Assembly: GCA_030431185.1 (NCBI GenBank)
Contig: JAUIJO010000102.1
Span: 1-10,505, forward strand
Reading direction: 5' to 3'
DNA length: 10,505 nt
Source of the DNA: Gammaproteobacteria bacterium
GTDB taxonomy: Bacteria; Pseudomonadota; Gammaproteobacteria; Xanthomonadales; Xanthomonadaceae
Of the stretch, positions 1 through 7,200 are shown piece by piece. The notes under the pieces were generated by a model. The model was not told the origin of the DNA. It saw only the letters and a program-made list of their open reading frames with translations, and searched no databases. Positions within the stretch are counted from its first letter, which is position 1. Every line of letters begins with the position of its first letter. Both the position numbers and the translations under genes were made by a program.

Positions 1-1
1 C

Positions 2-340
2 CCCGACATGGTCGGACACACGGGCGTGTTCGACGCGGCGGTCAAGGCCGCCGAGGCCGTGGATGTCGCGATCGGCGCCGTGCGCGACGCCGTGGAACGG
101 GCCGGGGGTGCGTTGCTGGTCACCGCCGACCACGGCAACCTGGAGATGATGCGCGACCCCGCCACGGGCCAGGCGCACACCGCCCATACCACCGGGCCGG
201 TGCCCCTTGTCTACGTGGGCCCGCGCAAGGCGACGCTGCGCAGCGGCGGCGCCCTGCGCGACGTCGCGCCGACCATCCTCGACCTGCTCGGCCTGCCGCA
301 GCCGGGCGAGATGAGCGGCCAGAGCCTGCTGGAGGCCTGA
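2..340 (+). CDS. gpmI: 2,3-bisphosphoglycerate-independent phosphoglycerate mutase, C-terminal part (5' end outside window)
   Basis: Cofactor-independent phosphoglycerate mutase interconverts 3- and 2-phosphoglycerate in cytoplasmic glycolysis and gluconeogenesis, using two Mn ions. Only the last 112 codons are visible. The frame is already open at base 2 and begins with the family motif PDMVGHTG, whose Asp (5-7) and His (17-19) are metal ligands. The second metal motif ADHGN lies at 125-139 (Asp 128-130, His 131-133). The HTAHT motif at 176-190 supplies the last His ligand. The C-terminus (GEMSGQSLLE) is typical of the family. The ATG at 8 is an internal Met inside the first motif, not a start. 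The stop at 338-340 overlaps the envC start by one base (TGATG), so the two genes are almost certainly co-transcribed and translationally coupled. All visible metal-binding residues are intact. Confidence is very high. Confidence 0.97.
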   Translation, partial: PDMVGHTGVFDAAVKAAEAVDVAIGAVRDAVERAGGALLVTADHGNLEMMRDPATGQAHTAHTTGPVPLVYVGPRKATLRSGGALRDVAPTILDLLGLPQPGEMSGQSLLEA

Positions 341-1581
341 TGCGCCCGGCGCGACCGGCGGCCATTGCCCTGCTGGCCGGGGCCGCGCTGGCCGTGCTCG
401 CGTTGTCGCTGCAGGCGCAGGACAGTCGCGACACCCAGCGCAAGCTGGACGAGGTCAAGGCCGAACTGCGATCCGTGGCCGCCGATCGCCGGCGCATCGA
501 GGGCGAGCGCGGCGAGGCCCACCGCGAGCTGCGCCAGGCCGATGAGAAAGTGGGTGAATCCAATCGTCGCCTGCGCGAGATCGAATCGCAGCTGGCCGAA
601 CAGCGAGCTGCGCTGGACGCCCTCGAGGCCCGCCGGGCAACCATGCAGTCCGCCATGTCGGGCCAGCGGGAGGAGCTCGCGCAACTGGTGCGCGCGGCGT
701 ACGCGCAGGGCGGGGACGCGCCCCTGAAGGTCCTGCTGGCCCAGGACAGCGTCGCCGAAGCCAACCGCCTGCTGACCTACCACCGCTACCTGCAACAGGA
801 CCGGATGAAGCGCATCCGCGAACTGGCGTCCCGGCTCGAGGCGCTCGATGCGGTGGAACGCGACATCGCCGAGCGCCAGCGCGCGCTGGAAGCCTCGCGC
901 GGCGAAGTCGACGCGCGACTGGCGACGCTGCGCGAGGATCGGGTCGCGCGCGAAGCGGTCGTGGCCCGGCTCGACGCGCGCTACAAGAGCCGTCGCGATC
1001 GCGAACAGTCGCTCGGTCGGGACGCCAAGGGGCTCGAGCAGCTGCTGCGGCAGTTGCGCGCGGCGGCGGCGAAGGCCGAAGCCGAACGCCGTCGCATCGC
1101 GGCCGAGCGCGCCGCCGCGGCGGCCGCCGCCTCCGCGACGCCGGGCACGCGACCCGCGCCACCGGCGCCTTCGCTCGCCAGCAGCGCGATCGGGGGGCCA
1201 CGGGTGGGCGGCACCGGCTGGCCCCTGAGCGGCGCCCTGCTGGCCGGGTTCCACGCCAGGATGCCCGACGGACGCAGCAGCGACGGCCTGTTGCTGGGGG
1301 CGGATGCGGGCACGGCGGTCAAGACGGTGGCCGATGGCAGCGTCGTGTACGCCGGCTGGATGACCGGCTACGGCCTGCTGCTGATCGTGGACCACGGCGG
1401 CGGCTACATGAGCCTGTACGCCCACAACGATGCCCTGCTCAAGGACGTCGGCGACAGCGTCAAGCGGGGCGACCCGGTGGCCACCGTCGGCAGCTCCGGC
1501 GGCCATGGACGGCCGGCGCTCTATTTCGAGCTGCGCCGGGACGGCAAGCCGGTCGATCCGAACGTGTGGCTGCGGCGCTGA
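340..1581 (+). CDS. envC: Murein hydrolase activator EnvC (coiled coil plus degenerate LytM/M23 domain)
   Basis: EnvC is a periplasmic activator of the septal N-acetylmuramyl-L-alanine amidases. In E. coli it is controlled by the FtsEX complex during cell separation. The 413-residue product has a signal peptide (residues 1-26, likely cut after SLQA), a long charged coiled coil (about 30-245), an Ala/Pro-rich hinge (about 250-290) and a C-terminal LytM domain (about 292-413). The LytM fold is inactive here: the HxGxD zinc ligands align with S314 and L318, and the HxH motif reads A393-L394-Y395. Only the His of the LYAHN motif (H362) remains. E. coli EnvC also lacks the zinc ligands, so this supports an activator rather than a hydrolase. 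The ATG at 340 overlaps the gpmI stop by one base, and ctpA follows 134 bases downstream. The main alternative, an active M23 endopeptidase, is argued against by the lost ligands. Confidence 0.95.
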   Translation: MRPARPAAIALLAGAALAVLALSLQAQDSRDTQRKLDEVKAELRSVAADRRRIEGERGEAHRELRQADEKVGESNRRLREIESQLAEQRAALDALEARRATMQSAMSGQREELAQLVRAAYAQGGDAPLKVLLAQDSVAEANRLLTYHRYLQQDRMKRIRELASRLEALDAVERDIAERQRALEASRGEVDARLATLREDRVAREAVVARLDARYKSRRDREQSLGRDAKGLEQLLRQLRAAAAKAEAERRRIAAERAAAAAAASATPGTRPAPPAPSLASSAIGGPRVGGTGWPLSGALLAGFHARMPDGRSSDGLLLGADAGTAVKTVADGSVVYAGWMTGYGLLLIVDHGGGYMSLYAHNDALLKDVGDSVKRGDPVATVGSSGGHGRPALYFELRRDGKPVDPNVWLRR

Positions 1582-1595
1582 ATGGGCATGCGGGA

Positions 1596-1659
1596 CGGTG
1601 ATCGCGTTAACGAAAGCTTCCATCCAGGCGTCCTAACGTGTTCCCATCCGGTGATCGCG
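1596..1659 (+). repeat. Short direct repeat in the envC-ctpA gap
   Basis: The 11-base word CGGTGATCGCG occurs at 1596-1606 and again at 1649-1659, on the same strand, between the envC stop and the ctpA start. No convincing -35/-10 pair was found in this 134-base gap, so ctpA may be read through from gpmI-envC. The repeat could be chance in GC-rich DNA. No function is assigned. Confidence 0.3.
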
Positions 1660-1715
1660 CCGCCCCGTCCCGGCGTCGGTCCATCCACAGACACAGACTG
1701 CCTGGAGTGCGCTGC

Positions 1716-3155
1716 ATGAGGTTTCGATTCCCTTCCCCGGTGGCATCCGCGTTGCTGGTTTCCGCGTTGGGGGTTGGCCTGCTCGGGGTGTCCCCCGCGC
1801 AGGCGCAGGACGGCTCCCCGGAGGAAGGCGTGCCCGCCGGCATGCAGGCCGACGAGCCGGCCGCCGATCCCGCCGCCGATCCCGCCGCCGATCCCATGGC
1901 GCCGCCCGCGATCGAAGGCGTCGCGGACGAAGCGGGCGGGGAGGCCGTCGACACCACCGTGCCGCTGGAGGAGATCCGGCGCTACGTGACCGTCTACAGT
2001 GCGATCAAGCAGGCCTACGTGGAGCCGGTGGAAGACAAGGCGCTCATGGAAGCGGCGATCCGTGGCCTGCTGTTCGACCTGGACCCGCACAGCGTCTATT
2101 TCGACAAGGCCTCGGCCGAGGACTTCGACGAACAGTCGCGCGGGGCCTACGAGGGCATCGGCGTCGAGCTGCAGCGCCAGCCCGACGGCAACCTGAAGGT
2201 CATCGCCCCCATCGACGGCACGCCCGCGGAGCGCGCGGGCCTGCAGTCGGGCGACCTGATCACCGCCATCGACGGCAAGGGCTTCGATCCCGACGAAGGC
2301 GACACTTCGGCCCCGCTTCGCGGTCCGGCGGGGAGCTCGCTGACCCTGACCATCGTGCGCAAGGGAAAGGACGCGCCATTCGACGTCACCCTGACCCGGG
2401 ACACGATCCGCATCACCAGCATCCGCGGCCGCATGCTCGAGCCGGGATACGGCTACATCCGCGTCAGCGCCTTCCAGGCCGATACCGCCGCCGACTTCGA
2501 GACCCAGCTGGAAGCCTTGAAGCGCGAGGCCGGGGGGGCGCTTCGCGGTCTGGTGATCGACCTGCGCAGCAACCCGGGTGGCCTGCTGACCTCGGCCGTG
2601 CAGATCGCCGACGACCTGCTCGACGAAGGCGCCATCGTCAGTACGCGTGGCCGGATCTCGATCAGCGATGCCCAATTCTCCGCCACGCCCGGGGACCGCA
2701 TGGACGGGGCCCCGGTGGTCCTGCTGGTCGACGCCGGCTCGGCGAGCGCTTCGGAAGTCCTCGCGGGCGCGCTGCGCGACAACGGGCGCGCGCGGGTGGT
2801 GGGCAGCCGCACCTTCGGCAAGGGGTCGGTGCAGACCCTGTTGCCGCTCGACAATGGCGATTCGATCAAGTTGACCACGGCGCGCTATTACACGCCCAGC
2901 GGCAAGTCGATCCAGGCCCTGGGCATCGTTCCCGACGTGGTGCTCCATCCCGCCGCGGACGCCGCCAACGGGGGGCGCGCGACCTACGTCGAATCCAGCC
3001 TCCCCGGGCACCTCAGCGGCGACGAGGAAGGCGTCGGCAATGCAGGCGACAACGCCGGCGAAGTGCTCAGTGGCGACAGCCATATCGCCGCCGCGCTGGC
3101 CGAACTGAAGAAAGTCGCGCCCCGGGGGGGCCAGGCGGCGCCCGCCGCGCGGTAG
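1716..3155 (+). CDS. ctpA: Carboxyl-terminal processing protease (S41 family, PDZ domain)
   Basis: S41 C-terminal processing proteases are periplasmic serine-lysine proteases that degrade or trim proteins from their C-termini. P. aeruginosa CtpA, which has the same neighbours gpmI and envC, degrades peptidoglycan hydrolases with the lipoprotein partner LbcA. The product has 479 residues. It has a signal peptide (1-30, AQA/Q), an Ala/Asp/Pro-rich linker, a helical N-terminal segment, a PDZ domain (about 145-230, with the GIGVEL and AGLQSGDLI motifs) and the S41 core. The catalytic Ser is S344 within GSASASE, and the Lys is K369 in TFGKGSVQ, 25 residues later as the family requires. The ATG at 1716 is chosen because it begins the signal peptide and has GGAG at 1704-1707. 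The frame is open upstream to a GTG at 1638, but that would bury the signal peptide behind 26 unlikely residues. The last 50 or so residues are a low-complexity tail. No partner lipoprotein gene is in the window. Confidence 0.93.
   Translation: MRFRFPSPVASALLVSALGVGLLGVSPAQAQDGSPEEGVPAGMQADEPAADPAADPAADPMAPPAIEGVADEAGGEAVDTTVPLEEIRRYVTVYSAIKQAYVEPVEDKALMEAAIRGLLFDLDPHSVYFDKASAEDFDEQSRGAYEGIGVELQRQPDGNLKVIAPIDGTPAERAGLQSGDLITAIDGKGFDPDEGDTSAPLRGPAGSSLTLTIVRKGKDAPFDVTLTRDTIRITSIRGRMLEPGYGYIRVSAFQADTAADFETQLEALKREAGGALRGLVIDLRSNPGGLLTSAVQIADDLLDEGAIVSTRGRISISDAQFSATPGDRMDGAPVVLLVDAGSASASEVLAGALRDNGRARVVGSRTFGKGSVQTLLPLDNGDSIKLTTARYYTPSGKSIQALGIVPDVVLHPAADAANGGRATYVESSLPGHLSGDEEGVGNAGDNAGEVLSGDSHIAAALAELKKVAPRGGQAAPAAR
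1860..1895 (+). repeat. ctpA: Three exact 12-bp tandem repeats inside ctpA
   Basis: The unit GCCGCCGATCCC occurs three times without mismatch and encodes AADP three times (residues 49-60). It sits in the linker between the signal peptide and the folded protease. Because the unit is a multiple of three, copy-number change by slippage would alter linker length without a frameshift. Confidence 0.85.
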
Positions 3156-3233
3156 CCCGCCGCCCTGACGCGAGGGGGGACGCGGCGCGAGGGGTCCGGG
3201 CGTCGCGCGGGGCGCCATGCCGCGCCGGGCCAT

Positions 3234-3248
3234 TGGTCACCCTGACCA
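3234..3248. promoter_or_regulatory. Candidate operator dyad upstream of the ABC unit
   Basis: TGGTCA (3234-3239) and TGACCA (3243-3248) form a perfect 6-base inverted repeat around CCC. It lies 7 bases upstream of the candidate -35 box. This is a usual position for an activator or repressor of the downstream ABC genes. It resembles the core of the E. coli FadR box but with a three-base rather than a one-base centre, so FadR is not proposed. The binding protein is unknown. Confidence 0.4.
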
Positions 3249-3255
3249 TGCTCCA

Positions 3256-3285
3256 TTGCCGCATCGGAGCGCGGCTGCCTAGGAT
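3256..3285 (+). promoter_or_regulatory. Candidate sigma70-type promoter for the ABC/M1 unit
   Basis: TTGCCG (3256-3261) and TAGGAT (3280-3285) are separated by 18 bases, each matching 4 of 6 consensus positions. They would start transcription near 3292, giving a leader of about 34 bases before the ATG at 3326. The presence of a separate promoter suggests that the ABC unit is transcribed independently of ctpA. This is a prediction from sequence only. Confidence 0.45.
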
Positions 3286-3325
3286 GCGATCGACGCCGCC
3301 CGGCAGACCACGTCAAAGGGATTCG

Positions 3326-4219
3326 ATGCTCACGATCCGCGATCTCAGCAAGACCTACGCCAATGGCGTCCATGCACTCGACAAGGTCAGCCTGGACATC
3401 CCGCAAGGCATGTTCGGCCTGCTGGGCCCCAATGGCGCGGGCAAGTCCTCGCTGATGCGGACCCTGGCGACCCTGCAGGACGCGGACGGCGGCAGCGTCG
3501 CCCTCGACGACGGGAATGGCGGAACGATCGACGTGCTGCGCGACAAGGAGGCGGTCCGCCGCCAGCTCGGTTACCTGCCCCAGGACTTCGGCGTCTATCC
3601 GAAGGTCAGTGCGCTCGAGCTGCTCGACCATTTCGCCATCCTCAAGGGCCTGACGGCACGCGGGCCGCGCAAGGAGGTCGTGGAAGGGCTGCTCGGCCAG
3701 GTGAACCTGTGGGACGTCCGCAAGCGCAGGCTGGGGACGTTCTCGGGCGGCATGCGCCAACGCTTCGGCATCGCGCAGGCTCTGCTGGGCGACCCACGCC
3801 TGGTGATCGTCGACGAGCCCACCGCCGGGCTGGATCCGGAGGAGCGCAACCGCTTCCTCAACCTGCTGGCGGAGATCAGCGAACGGGTCGCGGTGATCCT
3901 GTCGACCCATATCGTCGAGGACGTGACCGACCTGTGCCCGACGATGGCGATCCTCAACCGGGGCCAGGTGTTGCTTTCGGGGCGGCCGGTCGACGCGATC
4001 GACGCGCTGTCCAGGCAGGTCTGGCGCAAGCAGGTCGCCAAGGCCGAGCTCGCCGGCTACGAGGCGCGCCACATGGTGTTGTCGAAGCGGCTGGTGGCCG
4101 GCAATCCGGTATTGCACGTCTTCGCCAGCGACCCGCCGGGCGATGGCTTCGAACAGGTCGAGCCCGACCTCGAGGACGTGTACTTCCGGCAGCTTCGCCA
4201 GCACGCGAAGGCGGCCTGA
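3326..4219 (+). CDS. ABC transporter ATP-binding protein
   Basis: This 297-residue nucleotide-binding subunit powers the membrane protein encoded next. All ABC motifs are present: Walker A GPNGAGKS (34-41), Q-loop Gln86 (YLPQDF), signature SGGMRQR (140-146, a variant of LSGGQ), Walker B LVIVDE (159-164), D-loop GLD (168-170) and H-loop His195 (STHIVED). The C-terminal 80 residues or so form a regulatory extension as seen in ABC-2-type (drug or lipid export-like) ATPases. The ATG at 3326 is chosen because the ABC fold starts at MLTIRDLSKTY, with AAAGGG at 3315-3320 as a modest ribosome-binding site. The frame stays open upstream to a TTG at 3233, but those 31 codons overlap the predicted promoter and are not ABC-like. 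The stop is 11 bases before the next start, so the two genes form one operon. The substrate cannot be predicted. Confidence 0.94.
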   Translation: MLTIRDLSKTYANGVHALDKVSLDIPQGMFGLLGPNGAGKSSLMRTLATLQDADGGSVALDDGNGGTIDVLRDKEAVRRQLGYLPQDFGVYPKVSALELLDHFAILKGLTARGPRKEVVEGLLGQVNLWDVRKRRLGTFSGGMRQRFGIAQALLGDPRLVIVDEPTAGLDPEERNRFLNLLAEISERVAVILSTHIVEDVTDLCPTMAILNRGQVLLSGRPVDAIDALSRQVWRKQVAKAELAGYEARHMVLSKRLVAGNPVLHVFASDPPGDGFEQVEPDLEDVYFRQLRQHAKAA

Positions 4220-4230
4220 CGGAGGCGCAC

Positions 4231-7200
4231 ATGATCCTGGAAATCCTGCGCTTCGAGCTGCGCGAGCAGCTCCGCTCTCCGTTGTTGTGGCTGGTGTCGG
4301 GACTGTTCGGGCTGCTCGCGTTCGCGCTGGGCAGCAGCGAGGCGGTGCAGATCGGCGGCGGCCTCGGCAATGTCCACCAGAACGCGCCGCTGGTCGTCGC
4401 GCGCCTGTTCGGCCTGTTCAGCCTGTTCGGCCTGCTGGTCAGCGCGATCTTCGTGTCCGGCGCGCTGCTTCGCGACTTCGAGCAGGGCACGGCGGAGCTG
4501 TATTTCAGCACGCCGCTGCGCCGCGGCCACTACCTCGCCGGGCGCTTGCTCGCGGCGATGCTGGCCTGCCTGTTGATCTACCTGCTGGCCGCCGCCGGCC
4601 TCTTCCTCGCCCAGTTCATGCCCTGGATCGCGCCGGAGCGACTCGGGCCGGTGTCCCTGGCGCCGTACGGCTGGAGCTTCGCCATCATCGTCCTGCCCAA
4701 CCTGGTCCTGTGCACGGTGATGCTCGCCCTGTTCGCGTCGCTGTCGCGCAGCATCATGTGGGTCTACCTGGGCGTGCTCGCGTTCCTGCTGCTCTACCTG
4801 GTCACCGGCGTGATGATGCGCGACCTGGACAACACCTGGCTGGTCACCTTGTCGGAACCGCTGGGCCTGCGTGCCCTGTCATGGACGACCCGCTACTGGT
4901 CGGCGGAGGAGCGCAATACCGGCCTCCCGGCGTTGTCCGGCTACCTGCTGGCCAACCGCGCGCTCTGGCTGGCCGTCGCCAGTGGCCTGGCTGTCGCTCT
5001 CTTCGCCAGCTTCCGCACCGAGCGCAGCGGCACGCGCGCGGGGCGTGGCCGCCGACGCGCGGAGCCGGCTGGAGGACCATCCGGTCGGGCGGCCGGGGAG
5101 GTCCGGCCGTCCCGGCGCGTGGTCCGGCTCGCGCCCGCGCACGGGGCCCGAACCGTCGGAAGGCAGTTCCTGCAGCAGCTGCGCTTCGACATGAAGGGCG
5201 TCTTCCGGAGCGTCCCGTTCCTGGTGATGCTCGCCTTCGCGATGATCAATTTCATCGGGGCCGCGCTGAACCAGGGCGACATGTACGGCACGCCATTGTT
5301 GCCGGTGACCTCGCAGATGCTGGCCGCCCTCCAGGGCAGTTTCAGCTGGATGCTGATCATCATCGTGCTGTTCCATGCCGGTGAGCTGGTCTGGAAGGAG
5401 CGGGCCGCGCGCATCCACGAGGTCAGCGACGCGATGCCCGTTCCCGACTGGATGCCGTTGGCCGCCAAGTTCTGCACGCTGGTGCTCGTGGTGGTGAGCT
5501 TCCAGGCCGCCGGCGCGATCGTTTCCATCGGGATCCAGGCCTTGGACGGGAGGGTCGGGTTCGAGCCACTGGTCTACGTGAAGTCGCTTTCGCTGGACTC
5601 ACTGGTCTACATCCTGATGGGCGGCATGGCGCTTTGCCTGCAGGTGCTGGCCAACAACAAGTTCGCCGGCTACGCGCTGCTGATCCTGGTCCTGGTGGTG
5701 CAGGCCACCCTCGGCATGCTCGATTACACCCATCACCTGTATACCTTCGGGAGCTGGCCGAACGCGCCGTACTCGGACATGAACGGCTACGGCCACTTCC
5801 TCGTCGGCCAGCTTGCCTTCGAGGGCTACTGGCTGTTGTTCATGGCCATCCTGCTGCTGGTGTCCACCGCGATGTGGGTGCGGGGCAGCGACACGGCCTG
5901 GGCGCGCCGCCTGGCACGGGGGCGCGAGCGCATGCGCGGCGGGCTGGCATGGGCCACCGCGCTCGCGATGCTGGCCTTCGTGGCCTGGGGTGGCGTCCTG
6001 TTCTGGAACACCAACGTGCGCAACACCTTCATCGCGCCCGACCGCCAGCTCGACCTCCAGGCGCGTTACGAAACCGAGCTGGGCGGGTTCCGCGACCTGC
6101 CCCAGCCGCGCATCCTCGCCGCCAGCACCGAGATCGACCTTCGGCCCGAGACCCAGGCGCTTCACGTGCGCGGGCGCTACCGCATCGTCAATCCCCACGA
6201 TGCGCCGCTCGACGAGATCCACGTCGCGATGGACGAGGACGAAACCCTGGCATCGATCGACCTGGGCGGTGCCACCCTCGTGCGCCACGAGCAGGAGCTG
6301 GGCTATCGCATCTATCGCCTCGACGCAGCAATGCAGCCCGGCGAGGTCCGCGACGTCGACTTCGTCGTCGATCGCGTCCCGCGCGGCATCACCAACGACG
6401 TCGCCCAGCACGAGGTGGTGGAGAACGGCAGCTTCTTCAACAACCGCCTGTTCCCGGCGTTCGGCTACCAGGCCGGCGTCGAGATCATGGACCGCCACGA
6501 GCGTCGCAAGCGCGGCCTGGGCGAGGCGCGCCGGATGAACCGGCTCGAGGACGATGCCGCCCGGGCCAACAACTACGTCGACGACGATGCCGACTGGATC
6601 GACTTCAAGACCACCATCTGCACCGCGCCGGACCAGACCGCGCTGGCGCCGGGCTACCTGACGCAGCGCTTCGAGCGCGACGGCCGCGCGTGCTTCAGCT
6701 ACGAGATGGATCGCCCGATGCTGAACTACTACGCGTTCCTGTCGGGGCGCTGGGAGGTGACGGAGGGGCGCTACAAGGACATTCCCATCGAGGTCTACCA
6801 CCACCCCGGGCACGCGTTCAACGTCCAGCGGATGATCGAGGCGGCGCGCAAGTCGCTGGCCTACTACGAGGACGCATTCACGCCCTACCAGCACAGGCAA
6901 CTGCGCATCCTCGAGTTCCCGGGCTACGAGACCTTCGCCCAGAGCTTCGCCAATACCATCCCCTATTCGGAGCGCATCGGTTTCATCGCCGACCTCGGCG
7001 ACCCGGAGGCAATCGACTATGTGTTCTATGTCACCGCCCACGAGGTCGCCCACCAGTGGTGGGCGCACCAGGTGATCGGCGGCGACGTCCAGGGCGCGAC
7101 GGTCCTGTCGGAATCGCTCTCGCAGTACTCGGCCCTGATGGTGATGGAGCACGAGTACGGGCGCGCGAAGATGAGGCGTTTCCTCAAGCACGAACTCGAC

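Larger units (their letters stand above)
3156..3325 (+). other. Intergenic region between ctpA and the ABC unit
   Basis: This is a 170-base gap. The first half is G-rich with short homopolymer G runs and no hairpin followed by a T run, so no intrinsic terminator is visible for ctpA. The second half holds the dyad and promoter described separately. In P. aeruginosa the gene after ctpA is a YibQ-type gene rather than an ABC transporter, so a conserved gene block ends here. Confidence 0.7.

Noticed and set aside
1607..1639. Possible ctpA promoter (TTAACG and TAACGT)
   Set aside because: The spacing of 21 bases is too long and both boxes are weak, so it is not supported.
1638..1715. GTG start for ctpA 26 codons upstream
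   Set aside because: It would put a charged stretch before a clear signal peptide and has no better ribosome-binding site than the ATG at 1716.
1521..3233. Long open frame on the minus strand opposite ctpA (570 codons)
   Set aside because: It is the antisense shadow of a GC-rich gene: His/Arg/Gly/Gln-rich, with no family motif, and fully opposite a well-supported S41 protease.
3156..3233. Intrinsic terminator after ctpA
   Set aside because: GC-rich partial hairpins exist, but none is followed by a T run.
3234..3248. E. coli-type FadR box
   Set aside because: The half-sites are similar, but the centre is three bases rather than one, and a FadR orthologue is not expected in this lineage.
3709..4230. 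Upstream extension of the permease/M1 frame into the ATPase gene
   Set aside because: The frame is open, but the Arg/Gly/Pro-rich peptide is an out-of-phase reading of the ATPase. The ATG at 4231 with GGAGG fits the permease start.
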